A DNA stretch of 64,000 nucleotides, taken from positions 62,001 through 126,000 of the forward strand of contig NZ_JARXWF010000002.1 in assembly GCF_029892605.1 (NCBI RefSeq). Direction: 5' to 3'. This DNA is from Parabacteroides sp. PM6-13. GTDB taxonomy: Bacteria > Bacteroidota > Bacteroidia > Bacteroidales > Tannerellaceae. Positions within the stretch are counted from its first letter, which is position 1; the number at the start of each line of letters is the position of its first letter. Made by a program: the position numbers and the translations under genes. A model generated the notes under the pieces. The model was not told the origin of the DNA. It did no database searches and saw only the letters and a list, made by a program, of their open reading frames with translations. Shown one piece after another: positions 56,911-64,000 of this stretch.

Positions 56911-57107
56911 GTCCGGAAGGACTTATAGCTGGATAACCCCGATGCAAGCCGCTAAGGCGAAGCTCGGGGTAGACACTATATCTATACAACGAGCTCCGCA
57001 AGGAGGTCAACCGTTGAGCCCCTACGGAGCTCGTTCCTCTGCCACTACCCACCTCGAGCTGCGCCTTTGGCTGGCTCGAGGTTATCCAACTATAAGTCCT
57101 TGCGGAC
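56911..57107. repeat. nested inverted-repeat element, REP/MITE-like
   Basis: The outer arms, 28 bp each (56911-56938 and 57080-57107), are inverted copies agreeing at 26 of 28 positions. Each arm holds its own hairpin (GTCCGGAAGGAC, GTCCTTGCGGAC). Inside are AACGAGCTCCG / CGGAGCTCGTT (56988-56998, 57025-57035) and hairpins around CCCCGATGC...GCTCGGGG and CTCGAGC...GCTCGAG. There is no transposase gene. The element shares GGATAACCCCG with the 7434-7693 element. It fills most of the roughly 1-kb gap between rpsL and the Mur-ligase-like gene. Confidence 0.8.
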
Positions 57108-57503
57108 TTTAGTGGCATTCTATCTTCCCACACCTAAAAATTCAAACCCGCATAGGATTCTACCGACCTATACCTATTTATATATAGAACAAAACAGCCC
57201 CATTTTTCGACTTACTCAAAATATCATTTTGTCAAAACCGACCGGCTATTTTTTCAAAAACGTAGGGGTTTTTAAAATTAGTCCCGCGGGTAAACATTTG
57301 TTAACATTTGAAGTGTAAGCAAACACATCCTATTTTAACTAAAAAACACCCCTGTTTGCTTACACTTGTGTTTTTACGTTTCAACACAAAAAGTCCGCAA
57401 CAAGATAACCATAAACAATAGCGATTCGATTCTCAATCGCGCCGCCCGGTGTGACGGATTGATTTTTGACCAGCGATATGATACAAACAAAGGCAAAATA
57501 GCT

Positions 57504-57511
57504 TATTTTTG
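57504..57511 (+). promoter_or_regulatory. promoter for the Mur-ligase-like gene
   Basis: TATTTTTG matches TAnnTTTG, 16 bp upstream of the ATG at 57528. It lies inside the longer open frame and so argues against a start at 57366. Confidence 0.6.
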
Positions 57512-57527
57512 CATCAAATTTGAATCA

Positions 57528-58451
57528 ATGCGTAAAGTACATTTAATATCCGTAACCGAGCCTGTGATTTATGATCTGGCATTAGCGATACATAAGGATG
57601 AAGGGTATGAGGTAAGTGTTTCCGGAAATGGATTGACAGAAGAGACCATCGCCAAGCTGCATGAAGCAGGATGTACTTGTCATGGAGACGGATGGTTTCC
57701 TGAAAAACTGACTAAAGATATTCAAATCATCATATTAGGAGCAACCGTCACCCTCGATAATCCGGAACTGATCCGGGCAAAGGAGTTAGGATTACTGACT
57801 CAATCGGTTCCTGAATTTGTATTCGATCATACCAAATCAAAAACAAGGGTAGTCGTTGCCGGCGACCGTGGCAAAAGCGCGGTGTTGGCGATGATGGTCT
57901 ATGTCTTGAAGAAATATAAACAGCGCTTCGATTATGTCTTGACAAGCGGTATCGATCTGTTGAATAACAGAGTATCCCTGATCGAAGAGGAGCGTATTGC
58001 CCTGATCGAAGGCGACGAAGGCGTGACATCCTCCCTGGGAAAACAGTTCCACCTGGAGTTTTACCGTCCGCATATCGCGATCGTCACCAACCTGATGTGG
58101 TCGGAAGAGAAAGATCATCAGTCACTGGAAGAGTATCTGCAGACCTATAAGAATTTCGTCACCTCCATTGAAAGAGAAGGCAAGCTGATTTTCTTTGAAC
58201 AGGATCGCGTACTCAAAGAAATGGCATCCAACGTACGGGAAGATATCACCTCGATGCCATACGACCAACAGGCCTACGACAAAGAAACCGGCACGCTGAC
58301 TACGCGTCATGGCGACTTCCCGGTGTTTCTGCCGGATGATTATTTCCTGTATAACCTGAATGCTGCCCGTTTAGCCTGCCGCCAACTGGGCATTAAAGAG
58401 GCTGATTTCTACCAGGCCATGTCTGAATATAGCTTATCCCTGCGGAAATGA
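57528..58451 (+). CDS. Mur-ligase-like protein lacking the C-terminal domain
   Basis: 307 residues from MRKVHLISVTEPVIYDLALA. It resembles MurC/Mpl: a Rossmann-like N-terminal domain, then a central ATPase with P-loop GDRGKS (112-117, canonical GTHGKT), EGDE (161-164), PHIAIVTNLMWSEEKDH and NLNAARLACRQLGI. It stops where the C-terminal ligand-binding domain of Mur ligases would begin; full enzymes have about 450 residues. The role is unknown and it may recycle or bind murein precursors. The open frame extends to 57366, but the promoter box supports the later start. It overlaps the DUF4924 gene by 4 bp. Confidence 0.75.
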   Translation: MRKVHLISVTEPVIYDLALAIHKDEGYEVSVSGNGLTEETIAKLHEAGCTCHGDGWFPEKLTKDIQIIILGATVTLDNPELIRAKELGLLTQSVPEFVFDHTKSKTRVVVAGDRGKSAVLAMMVYVLKKYKQRFDYVLTSGIDLLNNRVSLIEEERIALIEGDEGVTSSLGKQFHLEFYRPHIAIVTNLMWSEEKDHQSLEEYLQTYKNFVTSIEREGKLIFFEQDRVLKEMASNVREDITSMPYDQQAYDKETGTLTTRHGDFPVFLPDDYFLYNLNAARLACRQLGIKEADFYQAMSEYSLSLRK

Positions 58452-58999
58452 TCATTGCACATCAAAAGAGAAAAGAGAATATTGCGGAATACCTGTTGTA
58501 TATGTGGCAGGTAGAAGATCTGATACGCGCCTGCGATTTCGACACGGATCGCATACGACAGATGATTATCTCCAAATACGACCAGCCCGAGGAGATACGC
58601 CAAGAGATAGCCCGCTGGTACGAAGAATTGGCGGATATGATGCGCATCGAAGGCGTCAAGGAGACGGGACATATCCAACTGAACAAGAATATAATCCTGG
58701 AATTAACGGATTTGCATATGCGGCTGATGAAGTCTCCGCGGGAAATGACCTATCAATCGGTCTATTACAAAACGCTTCCCCACATCGTGCAGTTGCGCGC
58801 CAAGTCGGGCGGCGAAGAGATGCCCGAGATAGAGACCTGCTTTACGGCTGTCTATGGCTACCTATTATTGCGGATGAAAGGCGAACAAACAACAGAGCAA
58901 ACAACAGAGGCTGTCAAACAGATCAGCACCTTTCTGGCGATCTTGGCCTCGAAATACCGGGATGAAAAAAGCGGCGAGCTGCAATTAGAAGAGGAATAA
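58448..58999 (+). CDS. DUF4924 family protein
   Basis: 183 residues, mostly helical: MIIAHQKRKENIAEYLLYMWQVEDLIRAC, EEIRQEIARWYEELADMM, GHIQLNKNIILELTDLHMRL, and a Thr/Glu-rich segment near 150. There is no signal or membrane segment. The function is unknown. It is coupled with the Mur-ligase-like gene by a 4-bp overlap and is followed 3 bp later by rfbD. Confidence 0.85.
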   Translation: MIIAHQKRKENIAEYLLYMWQVEDLIRACDFDTDRIRQMIISKYDQPEEIRQEIARWYEELADMMRIEGVKETGHIQLNKNIILELTDLHMRLMKSPREMTYQSVYYKTLPHIVQLRAKSGGEEMPEIETCFTAVYGYLLLRMKGEQTTEQTTEAVKQISTFLAILASKYRDEKSGELQLEEE

Positions 59000-59002
59000 A
59001 GT

Positions 59003-59875
59003 ATGAAACAGATATTAGTAACAGGAGCGAACGGGCAACTGGGCAAGGCATTACAAGCCAGAACAGGCAACTATCCGGCATTGGATTTCTATTTTACGGA
59101 CATGGACACGTTGGACATCACCAACAAAGAGGCCCTATTCGCCTTTGTACGCTCCAACCGTATCCAGTGTATCCTGAACCTGGCGGCCTACACCAATGTA
59201 GAGCAGGCGGAAGAAGACACAAAAATGGCTTACCTGATCAATGCCGAGGCCATGCGCAACCTGGCGGAAGTAGCCGGCGCTTTCCGTTGCCATGTGATAC
59301 ATGTATCCACCGATTACGTGTTCGACGGCAGCAACCACCGCCCTTACGTGGAGACCGACGCGACACGCCCCCTGTCGACCTACGGACGCACCAAACTGGC
59401 AGGTGAGGTGATATTGCAAGAGGCCATGGCCGACGCGGTGATCGTCAGAACCTCCTGGCTATACAGCGAGTTCGGCAATAACTTCCTGAACACCATGCTT
59501 CGCCTGGGCAAAGAGAAGGAAGAACTCAGCGTGGTGTACGATCAGATCGGGACACCGACCTACGCCGGCGACCTGGCCTATGCCCTGATCGCGATCCTAA
59601 TGCGCTGGGAGAAAGGCGCCTGGGAGGCGGGCATCTATCATTTTTCCAATGAAGGGGTTTGTAGCTGGTACGACTTCGCGCGGAAGATCATGGAACTGGC
59701 CGCTTTGCCCTGTAAGGTTATGCCGGTGGAGACCAAGGACTATCCGACAAAAGCGCAGCGTCCGCTCTACAGTGTTCTCAATAAAGCAAAAATAAAAACA
59801 ACCTATAATCTGACCATTCCCCATTGGGAAGAGAGTCTTAGAAGTGTACCATGTCTCAATATTCCAAAGAAATAG
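59003..59875 (+). CDS. rfbD: dTDP-4-dehydrorhamnose reductase
   Basis: 290 residues. A Rossmann NADPH motif [10 protein letters not shown] is at 8-17, followed by [27 protein letters not shown] and the YGRTKLAGE catalytic Tyr-x3-Lys. [13 protein letters not shown] and the C-terminal [11 protein letters not shown] fit RfbD/RmlD, the last step of dTDP-L-rhamnose synthesis. No rfbABC is present. Its last 25 bp overlap the start of prfC. Confidence 0.93.
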   Translation: MKQILVTGANGQLGKALQARTGNYPALDFYFTDMDTLDITNKEALFAFVRSNRIQCILNLAAYTNVEQAEEDTKMAYLINAEAMRNLAEVAGAFRCHVIHVSTDYVFDGSNHRPYVETDATRPLSTYGRTKLAGEVILQEAMADAVIVRTSWLYSEFGNNFLNTMLRLGKEKEELSVVYDQIGTPTYAGDLAYALIAILMRWEKGAWEAGIYHFSNEGVCSWYDFARKIMELAALPCKVMPVETKDYPTKAQRPLYSVLNKAKIKTTYNLTIPHWEESLRSVPCLNIPKK

Positions 59876-61431
59876 ACAAGCGAAGAACCTTCGCCATCAT
59901 CAGCCACCCCGACGCGGGGAAGACAACATTGACAGAGAAACTGCTGCTCTTCGGGGGAGCGATCCATGTGGCGGGCGCTGTTAAGTCGAACAAGATCAAG
60001 AAAACCGCCACCTCCGACTGGATGGAGATCGAGAAACAACGTGGTATCTCGGTAGCCACCTCCGTGATGGCATTCGACTACGAAGACCATAAAATCAACA
60101 TTCTCGACACACCCGGTCACCAGGATTTCGCAGAAGACACCTTCCGCACGCTGACGGCGGTCGATAGTGTAATCATCGTTGTCGACGTAGCCAAAGGGGT
60201 AGAAGCGCAAACCCGCAAACTGATGGAGGTTTGTCGTATGCGCAAAACGCCCGTGATCGTGTTTGTCAACAAAATGGACCGCGACGGGAAAGACCCGTTC
60301 GATCTCTTGGATGAGATTGAAGAGGAGCTGAAGATCAACGTACGCCCGCTGAGCTGGCCCATCGATATGGGGCAACGTTTCAAAGGGGTTTATAATATAT
60401 TCGAACAAAAGCTCGACCTCTACACCCCCAGCAAGCAATATGTAACGGAAAGTGTTGAGTTCAAAGACATCAACAGTCCCGAACTGGAGAAGCATATCGA
60501 TAGCTCGTTGGCGGAGAAACTGCGTGCCGATATCGAACTGATCGAGGGGGTATATCCCGAATTCGATGTGGAGACCTACCTCAAAGGCGACATTGCCCCG
60601 GTATTCTTCGGCTCGGCACTGCATAATTTTGGTGTAAGAGAGTTGTTGGATTGCTTCATTCGCATTGCTCCATCGCCCCGCCCCGTGCAGGCCATCGAGC
60701 GCGTTGTCAATCCGTATGAAGACAATTTCACCGGTTTTGTATTCAAGATCCATGCCAATATGGACCCGAATCACCGCTCTTGTATCGCTTTTGTAAAGAT
60801 CTGCTCGGGACGTTTCGAACGCAATGCCAACTACAAACACGTACGTTTCAACAAAGGCATGCGCTTCAGTAGCCCGACTGCCTTTATGGCACAGAAAAAA
60901 GAGACGGTCGACGAAGCCTTTGCCGGCGATATTATCGGCTTGCCCGATACCGGAAACTTCAAGATCGGCGACACGCTTACCTCCGGCGAAGAGCTGCATT
61001 TCAAAGGATTGCCCAGTTTCTCACCCGAGATGTTCAAGTATATCGAGAATGCCGACCCGATGAAGGCAAAACAATTGGCCAAAGGGATCGAGCAATTGAT
61101 GGACGAAGGGGTTGCCCAGTTGTTTGTCAACCAATTCAACAACCGCAAGATTATCGGTACCGTCGGTCAGCTTCAATTCGAGGTAATCCAGTATCGCTTG
61201 TTACATGAATACGGCGCGCAGTGTAAATGGGAACCAATCAGCCTCTACAAAGCCTGCTGGATCGAGAGCGACAACGCCGTCATGCTCGAGAATTTCAAGA
61301 AGCGCAAAATGCAGTATATGGCGCGCGACAAAGAGGGACGCGACGTCTATCTGGCGGACTCCTCCTACGTATTAACCATGGCGCAGCAGGACTTCCCGGA
61401 TATTAAATTCCATTTCACGTCGGAGTTTTAA
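59851..61431 (+). CDS. prfC: peptide chain release factor 3
   Basis: 526 residues. GTPase motifs are [27 protein letters not shown] and [12 protein letters not shown]3 landmarks include [29 protein letters not shown] and the C-terminal [15 protein letters not shown]. It recycles RF1/RF2 after termination. The ATG lies inside the rfbD end, so translation may be coupled. A perfect foldback follows the stop. Confidence 0.97.
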   Translation: MSQYSKEIDKRRTFAIISHPDAGKTTLTEKLLLFGGAIHVAGAVKSNKIKKTATSDWMEIEKQRGISVATSVMAFDYEDHKINILDTPGHQDFAEDTFRTLTAVDSVIIVVDVAKGVEAQTRKLMEVCRMRKTPVIVFVNKMDRDGKDPFDLLDEIEEELKINVRPLSWPIDMGQRFKGVYNIFEQKLDLYTPSKQYVTESVEFKDINSPELEKHIDSSLAEKLRADIELIEGVYPEFDVETYLKGDIAPVFFGSALHNFGVRELLDCFIRIAPSPRPVQAIERVVNPYEDNFTGFVFKIHANMDPNHRSCIAFVKICSGRFERNANYKHVRFNKGMRFSSPTAFMAQKKETVDEAFAGDIIGLPDTGNFKIGDTLTSGEELHFKGLPSFSPEMFKYIENADPMKAKQLAKGIEQLMDEGVAQLFVNQFNNRKIIGTVGQLQFEVIQYRLLHEYGAQCKWEPISLYKACWIESDNAVMLENFKKRKMQYMARDKEGRDVYLADSSYVLTMAQQDFPDIKFHFTSEF

Positions 61432-61433
61432 TA

Positions 61434-61510
61434 AATTGAAAGTTGAAAGTTGAAAGTTGAAAATGATTTGTCTTACATAATTTTCAACTTTCAACTTTCA
61501 ACTTTCAATT
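61434..61510. repeat. perfect 31-bp inverted repeat of TTGAAAG units
   Basis: Arms at 61434-61464 and 61480-61510 are exact reverse complements built from four TTGAAAG-type units, with a 15-bp loop. It fills the gap between convergent prfC and cls and includes part of the cls stop codon. It may act as a bidirectional terminator. Confidence 0.85.
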
Positions 61511-62948
61511 ACAAAAGCGGTGAGAACAGCCGCATAAACGACTCAGCCAGGCGGGTACCGACGGGGCGTTTCAGCCAACGTGTCGGCAGGATGTGTTCGC
61601 TCTGTTGCATATCGTACCGGAATATGGTGTGCATTTCCCGGGCAAAGGCCTCATCATAGACATAGGCATTGATCTCGAAATTATGCTCAAAGCTGCGGAA
61701 ATCCATGTTCGCGGAGCCGATAGCCGACACCTTGTCGTCGACCACAATCAGTTTAGCATGCAAGAATCCCGGTTTATAGAAATAGACCTTCACCCCCGCT
61801 TTCACCATCTCGTCCAGGTAGGAGTGGCTGGCCATATTGGCTGTTCGCGTATCGGAACGCCGGGGTATCATGATCCGCACATCGACTCCCCCTAGGGCAG
61901 CAATCTGTAACGCCTGATTCAATCCTTCGGTCGGCAGGAAATAGGGTGTTTGAATGTAGACATACTTCTTGGCATTGGCAATCAGGTAGATCGTTGCCTG
62001 CAGAAGCGTCCGCCATTGCCCGGTCGGACCGGAGGTGGCTATCTGCATGATGTTCTTATTGTGGATCTCCACCGGCGGGTAATAGCTCTTGTCGCGCAAT
62101 AGCTGCTTGCTGACTACATACCAATCGATCAGGAAGATCGACTGCAAGCCCTGCGCCCCCTTACCAGTAAAACGGAAGTGCGAATCGCGCCAGGTACCCC
62201 AGGAGGTGCCTTTCCAGTAGCGATCGGCAATATTCATCCCGCCCATAAAGCCCACCTTACCGTCGATCACTACGATCTTCCGGTGATTTCGGTAGTTCAC
62301 CTTGCTGGTGAAGATAGGGAAAACCACTTTCAGGAAAGAATACACCTCGATCCCGACTGCCTCCATCTCTTTGAAAAAGCGCGATTTCACGTTCCAGCTA
62401 CCCACATCATCGTACATAATACGCACCTTAACCCCTTCGCCGGCCTTCTTCATCAAAGCGGCTTTTACCCTGTTTCCGATCTCGTCGTCACAGAATATAT
62501 AGTATTGAAGGTGAATATGGTGTTGGGCACGCTCTATCTCATCCAACAGATCGTTGAACTTATCCTTCCCGTTGGTGTAGACTTTGATATCTGTTCCGTA
62601 GAGGGGGACCGACTGATTGTTCTGATACAACAGGTTGGAGAGCGGCAGGTATTCGTCGGGAACGGTATAGTTGATCGTTTGCGGCAGCTTCCCACGTGTC
62701 GCTCCCTTCATAATGCGCTTATAGGTGCGCCGGGAGATGATCTTCTGCTTCCGGTTGTCCTGCCCGAAGAAGAAATAGAAAATAAGCCCAACGCCCGGGG
62801 TCAGCAGGAGCACGATCACCCAGGAGATGGTCTTCAACGGGTTGCGGTTCTCGGCAATGACCACCAATACGAGTCCCAACACGGTGATACAGTACAATAG
62901 AAAAACGATTGTACTAAGCAGCGCCTGTATATGTATTGCGGCAATCAT
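61509..62948 (-). CDS. cls: cardiolipin synthase (phospholipase D type)
   Basis: 479 residues. Two N-terminal membrane helices (about 8-32 and 40-62) precede two PLD domains. HKD motifs are YRNHRKIVVID (His222, Lys224, Asp229) and FLHAKLIVVDD (His397, Lys399, Asp404). It joins two phosphatidylglycerols into cardiolipin. It lies 54 bp after the acyltransferase gene on the same strand, and both act on membrane lipids. Confidence 0.96.
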   Translation of the reverse strand: MIAAIHIQALLSTIVFLLYCITVLGLVLVVIAENRNPLKTISWVIVLLLTPGVGLIFYFFFGQDNRKQKIISRRTYKRIMKGATRGKLPQTINYTVPDEYLPLSNLLYQNNQSVPLYGTDIKVYTNGKDKFNDLLDEIERAQHHIHLQYYIFCDDEIGNRVKAALMKKAGEGVKVRIMYDDVGSWNVKSRFFKEMEAVGIEVYSFLKVVFPIFTSKVNYRNHRKIVVIDGKVGFMGGMNIADRYWKGTSWGTWRDSHFRFTGKGAQGLQSIFLIDWYVVSKQLLRDKSYYPPVEIHNKNIMQIATSGPTGQWRTLLQATIYLIANAKKYVYIQTPYFLPTEGLNQALQIAALGGVDVRIMIPRRSDTRTANMASHSYLDEMVKAGVKVYFYKPGFLHAKLIVVDDKVSAIGSANMDFRSFEHNFEINAYVYDEAFAREMHTIFRYDMQQSEHILPTRWLKRPVGTRLAESFMRLFSPLL

Positions 62949-63002
62949 TTCATTCGAGTTTGGCTGTTACGACCCGAACACAGGAATCCGCGCGTGTACC
63001 TC

Positions 63003-63971
63003 TTATATCTTGCGGATCAATTCCGTCGACTTGTATTCCTCCTCCAGATAAGATTCCACATGGCGTTTCTTTTTATCCTCCAGGATCTCATCGATGGCAA
63101 TCAGAATACCGGTCTCCTCTACCTCCCCAAATTCGTGGTTGACGGCCGTACCGAACACACGCATCTTAGGCGAAAGGCTCATATAGGCATTGACCAATGG
63201 CGGGACATTAATGCCACGCTTACGCACCTCCTGATTCAGTATCTTATAATTGTCTTTGAAATTATCATGATGAAACAGCTCTTTCATCTTGTTGATGTCG
63301 GTCTCCGTCTGAAGCGGCGAAACCGGTGTAATCAACCGTTCCGGATCCGGGAAATGCAAGCCCAGGAAATAAAGTATCATATTGCGCGACTCCGTATCGT
63401 ATGTATTATACATCGTTACCTTGCCGAAATAATACTTCAGTGTCGGATCGACCACTGAGAGCGCTCCCAGTCCGTCCCAGAGATTATCGAGGATAAAGAG
63501 TCCCTTCTTGGATCCTTCGCGTGTTGCCTGATATTCCAGCGTCACAAAGGAACGTCCCAGTTCAACCGTGTAGGGCAGATAATCCTTGACAAACTCATCC
63601 GAAAAATGAAACAGGTGAGCCGTTGCCAATAGTGGTTTTCCTTCCGCGTCAAAGCGCACATCACTTCCGCAAAGGAAGCGGTATCCGCCCATGATCTGCT
63701 CGTCTTCCGGACTCCATACGATCAGTTGGCGATAGGCATCTTCCATGGTATCAAATTCGTCGATGTCGACTTCATTTCCGGTACCTCCGCCATACTCCCG
63801 GAAAGCAATTTCCCTCAAACGTCCTATTTCTCGCATCACATTGGGCGAGTCGAAAGCCGTAACAATATAAATCTCATTCTGAGACTTATTCGTCGTACGG
63901 AGCATTTTCTCTTTCGTCAGCTCCGCTTTTAAGATGTCACGGTCAATAGGTTTAATAACTTCTTGCATCAT
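63003..63971 (-). CDS. GNAT-like N-acyltransferase (GlsB/OlsB-like)
   Basis: 322 residues. It resembles the hemolysin/OlsB acyltransferase family: DEFDTMEDAYRQLIVW, MGGYRFLCG, TVELGRSFVTLEYQ (conserved ELGRS motif) and LFILDNLWDGLGAL. In Bacteroides the homologue GlsB adds an acyl chain to glycine in glycine-lipid synthesis with GlsA. The assignment is by motif and memory. It carries an extra C-terminal region of about 90 residues. The upstream promoter and any glsA partner would lie beyond the right edge; the last 29 bp of the window show nothing. Confidence 0.75.
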   Translation of the reverse strand: MMQEVIKPIDRDILKAELTKEKMLRTTNKSQNEIYIVTAFDSPNVMREIGRLREIAFREYGGGTGNEVDIDEFDTMEDAYRQLIVWSPEDEQIMGGYRFLCGSDVRFDAEGKPLLATAHLFHFSDEFVKDYLPYTVELGRSFVTLEYQATREGSKKGLFILDNLWDGLGALSVVDPTLKYYFGKVTMYNTYDTESRNMILYFLGLHFPDPERLITPVSPLQTETDINKMKELFHHDNFKDNYKILNQEVRKRGINVPPLVNAYMSLSPKMRVFGTAVNHEFGEVEETGILIAIDEILEDKKKRHVESYLEEEYKSTELIRKI

Positions 63972-64000
63972 TATAGTTCAGTATCGTGTGTGTATGTGTG

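Noticed and set aside
56864-57133. 80-82 codon frames on both strands in the rpsL upstream gap
   Set aside because: They are readings of the nested inverted repeat and share its symmetry.
57366-57527. N-terminal extension of the Mur-ligase-like protein
   Set aside because: It contains a TAnnTTTG promoter box and non-family residues; the clean start is ATG 57528.
59803-60999. 398-codon open frame antisense to prfC
   Set aside because: It is the complementary shadow of prfC, has no family resemblance, and the RF3 motifs on the plus strand are complete.

Overview
The window looks like chromosome of a Bacteroidales bacterium, most likely Parabacteroides or a close relative. This is inferred from gene content and from promoters; no search was run. 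The Bacteroidetes-type promoter element TAnnTTTG precedes most transcription units. The str and S10-spc-alpha ribosomal operons are joined without tuf. The window also holds a full Rnf operon, DUF3078, DUF4491 and DUF4924 genes, an LptE-like/SecG block, and a GlsB/OlsB-like acyltransferase. The left edge cuts a GxxExxY gene. The right edge falls just upstream of the acyltransferase.

Layout. 1-2.9 kb: GxxExxY gene, LolA-like protein, TetR regulator and an outer-membrane barrel. 3.1-6.3 kb: two convergent sensor kinases without receiver domains. 6.5-13.1 kb: meso-diaminopimelate dehydrogenase, two tandem lgt genes, an FprA flavo-diiron protein, nagB and enolase. 13.1-17.9 kb: ADP-ribosylglycohydrolase, a small secreted protein with an internal duplication, DUF721 plus recF, a TPR membrane protein, ribH, tRNA-Tyr and tRNA-Gly. 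17.9-22.9 kb: sigma-54 activator, lptE-like gene, secG, DUF4491, a small basic ORF that runs without a stop codon through its own terminator, and two cyclophilins. 22.9-26.2 kb: RluA-type pseudouridine synthase, then fabG, a KAS III and a TetR gene on the minus strand. 26.3-29.8 kb: initiator tRNA, an HTH-Fic gene with a paired palindromic operator, a decayed gene tail, a NIPSNAP protein and a pectate lyase. 29.9-36.5 kb: galE, rnfAEGDCB and rseC on the minus strand. 36.7-38.3 kb: a DUF3078 barrel. 38.5-56.5 kb: ribosomal proteins with rpoA, map, secY, infA, fusA, rpsG and rpsL, all minus. 57.5-64 kb: a Mur-ligase-like protein, DUF4924, rfbD, prfC, cls and the GlsB-like acyltransferase.

Two themes stand out. 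First, short tandem units (AATTATG, TTGAAAG, AATTATC, AATTGAT) arranged head-to-head form foldback elements between many genes, even inside the rnf and str-S10 operons. Some reach into coding ends (FprA C-terminus, first Lgt N-terminus), and a different degenerate repeat encodes the LolA-like leader. REP-like hairpins occur near 7.5 kb and 57 kb.

Second, the ORF starting at 21190 encodes a small basic protein whose reading frame has no stop before a strong intrinsic terminator. That is the architecture of the non-stop mRNAs encoding alternative ribosome-rescue factors (ArfA, BrfA), and its motif resembles the ArfA core as I remember it. I consider this the best candidate for an undescribed system here. 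The HTH-Fic gene with its promoter set inside paired palindromes is second.
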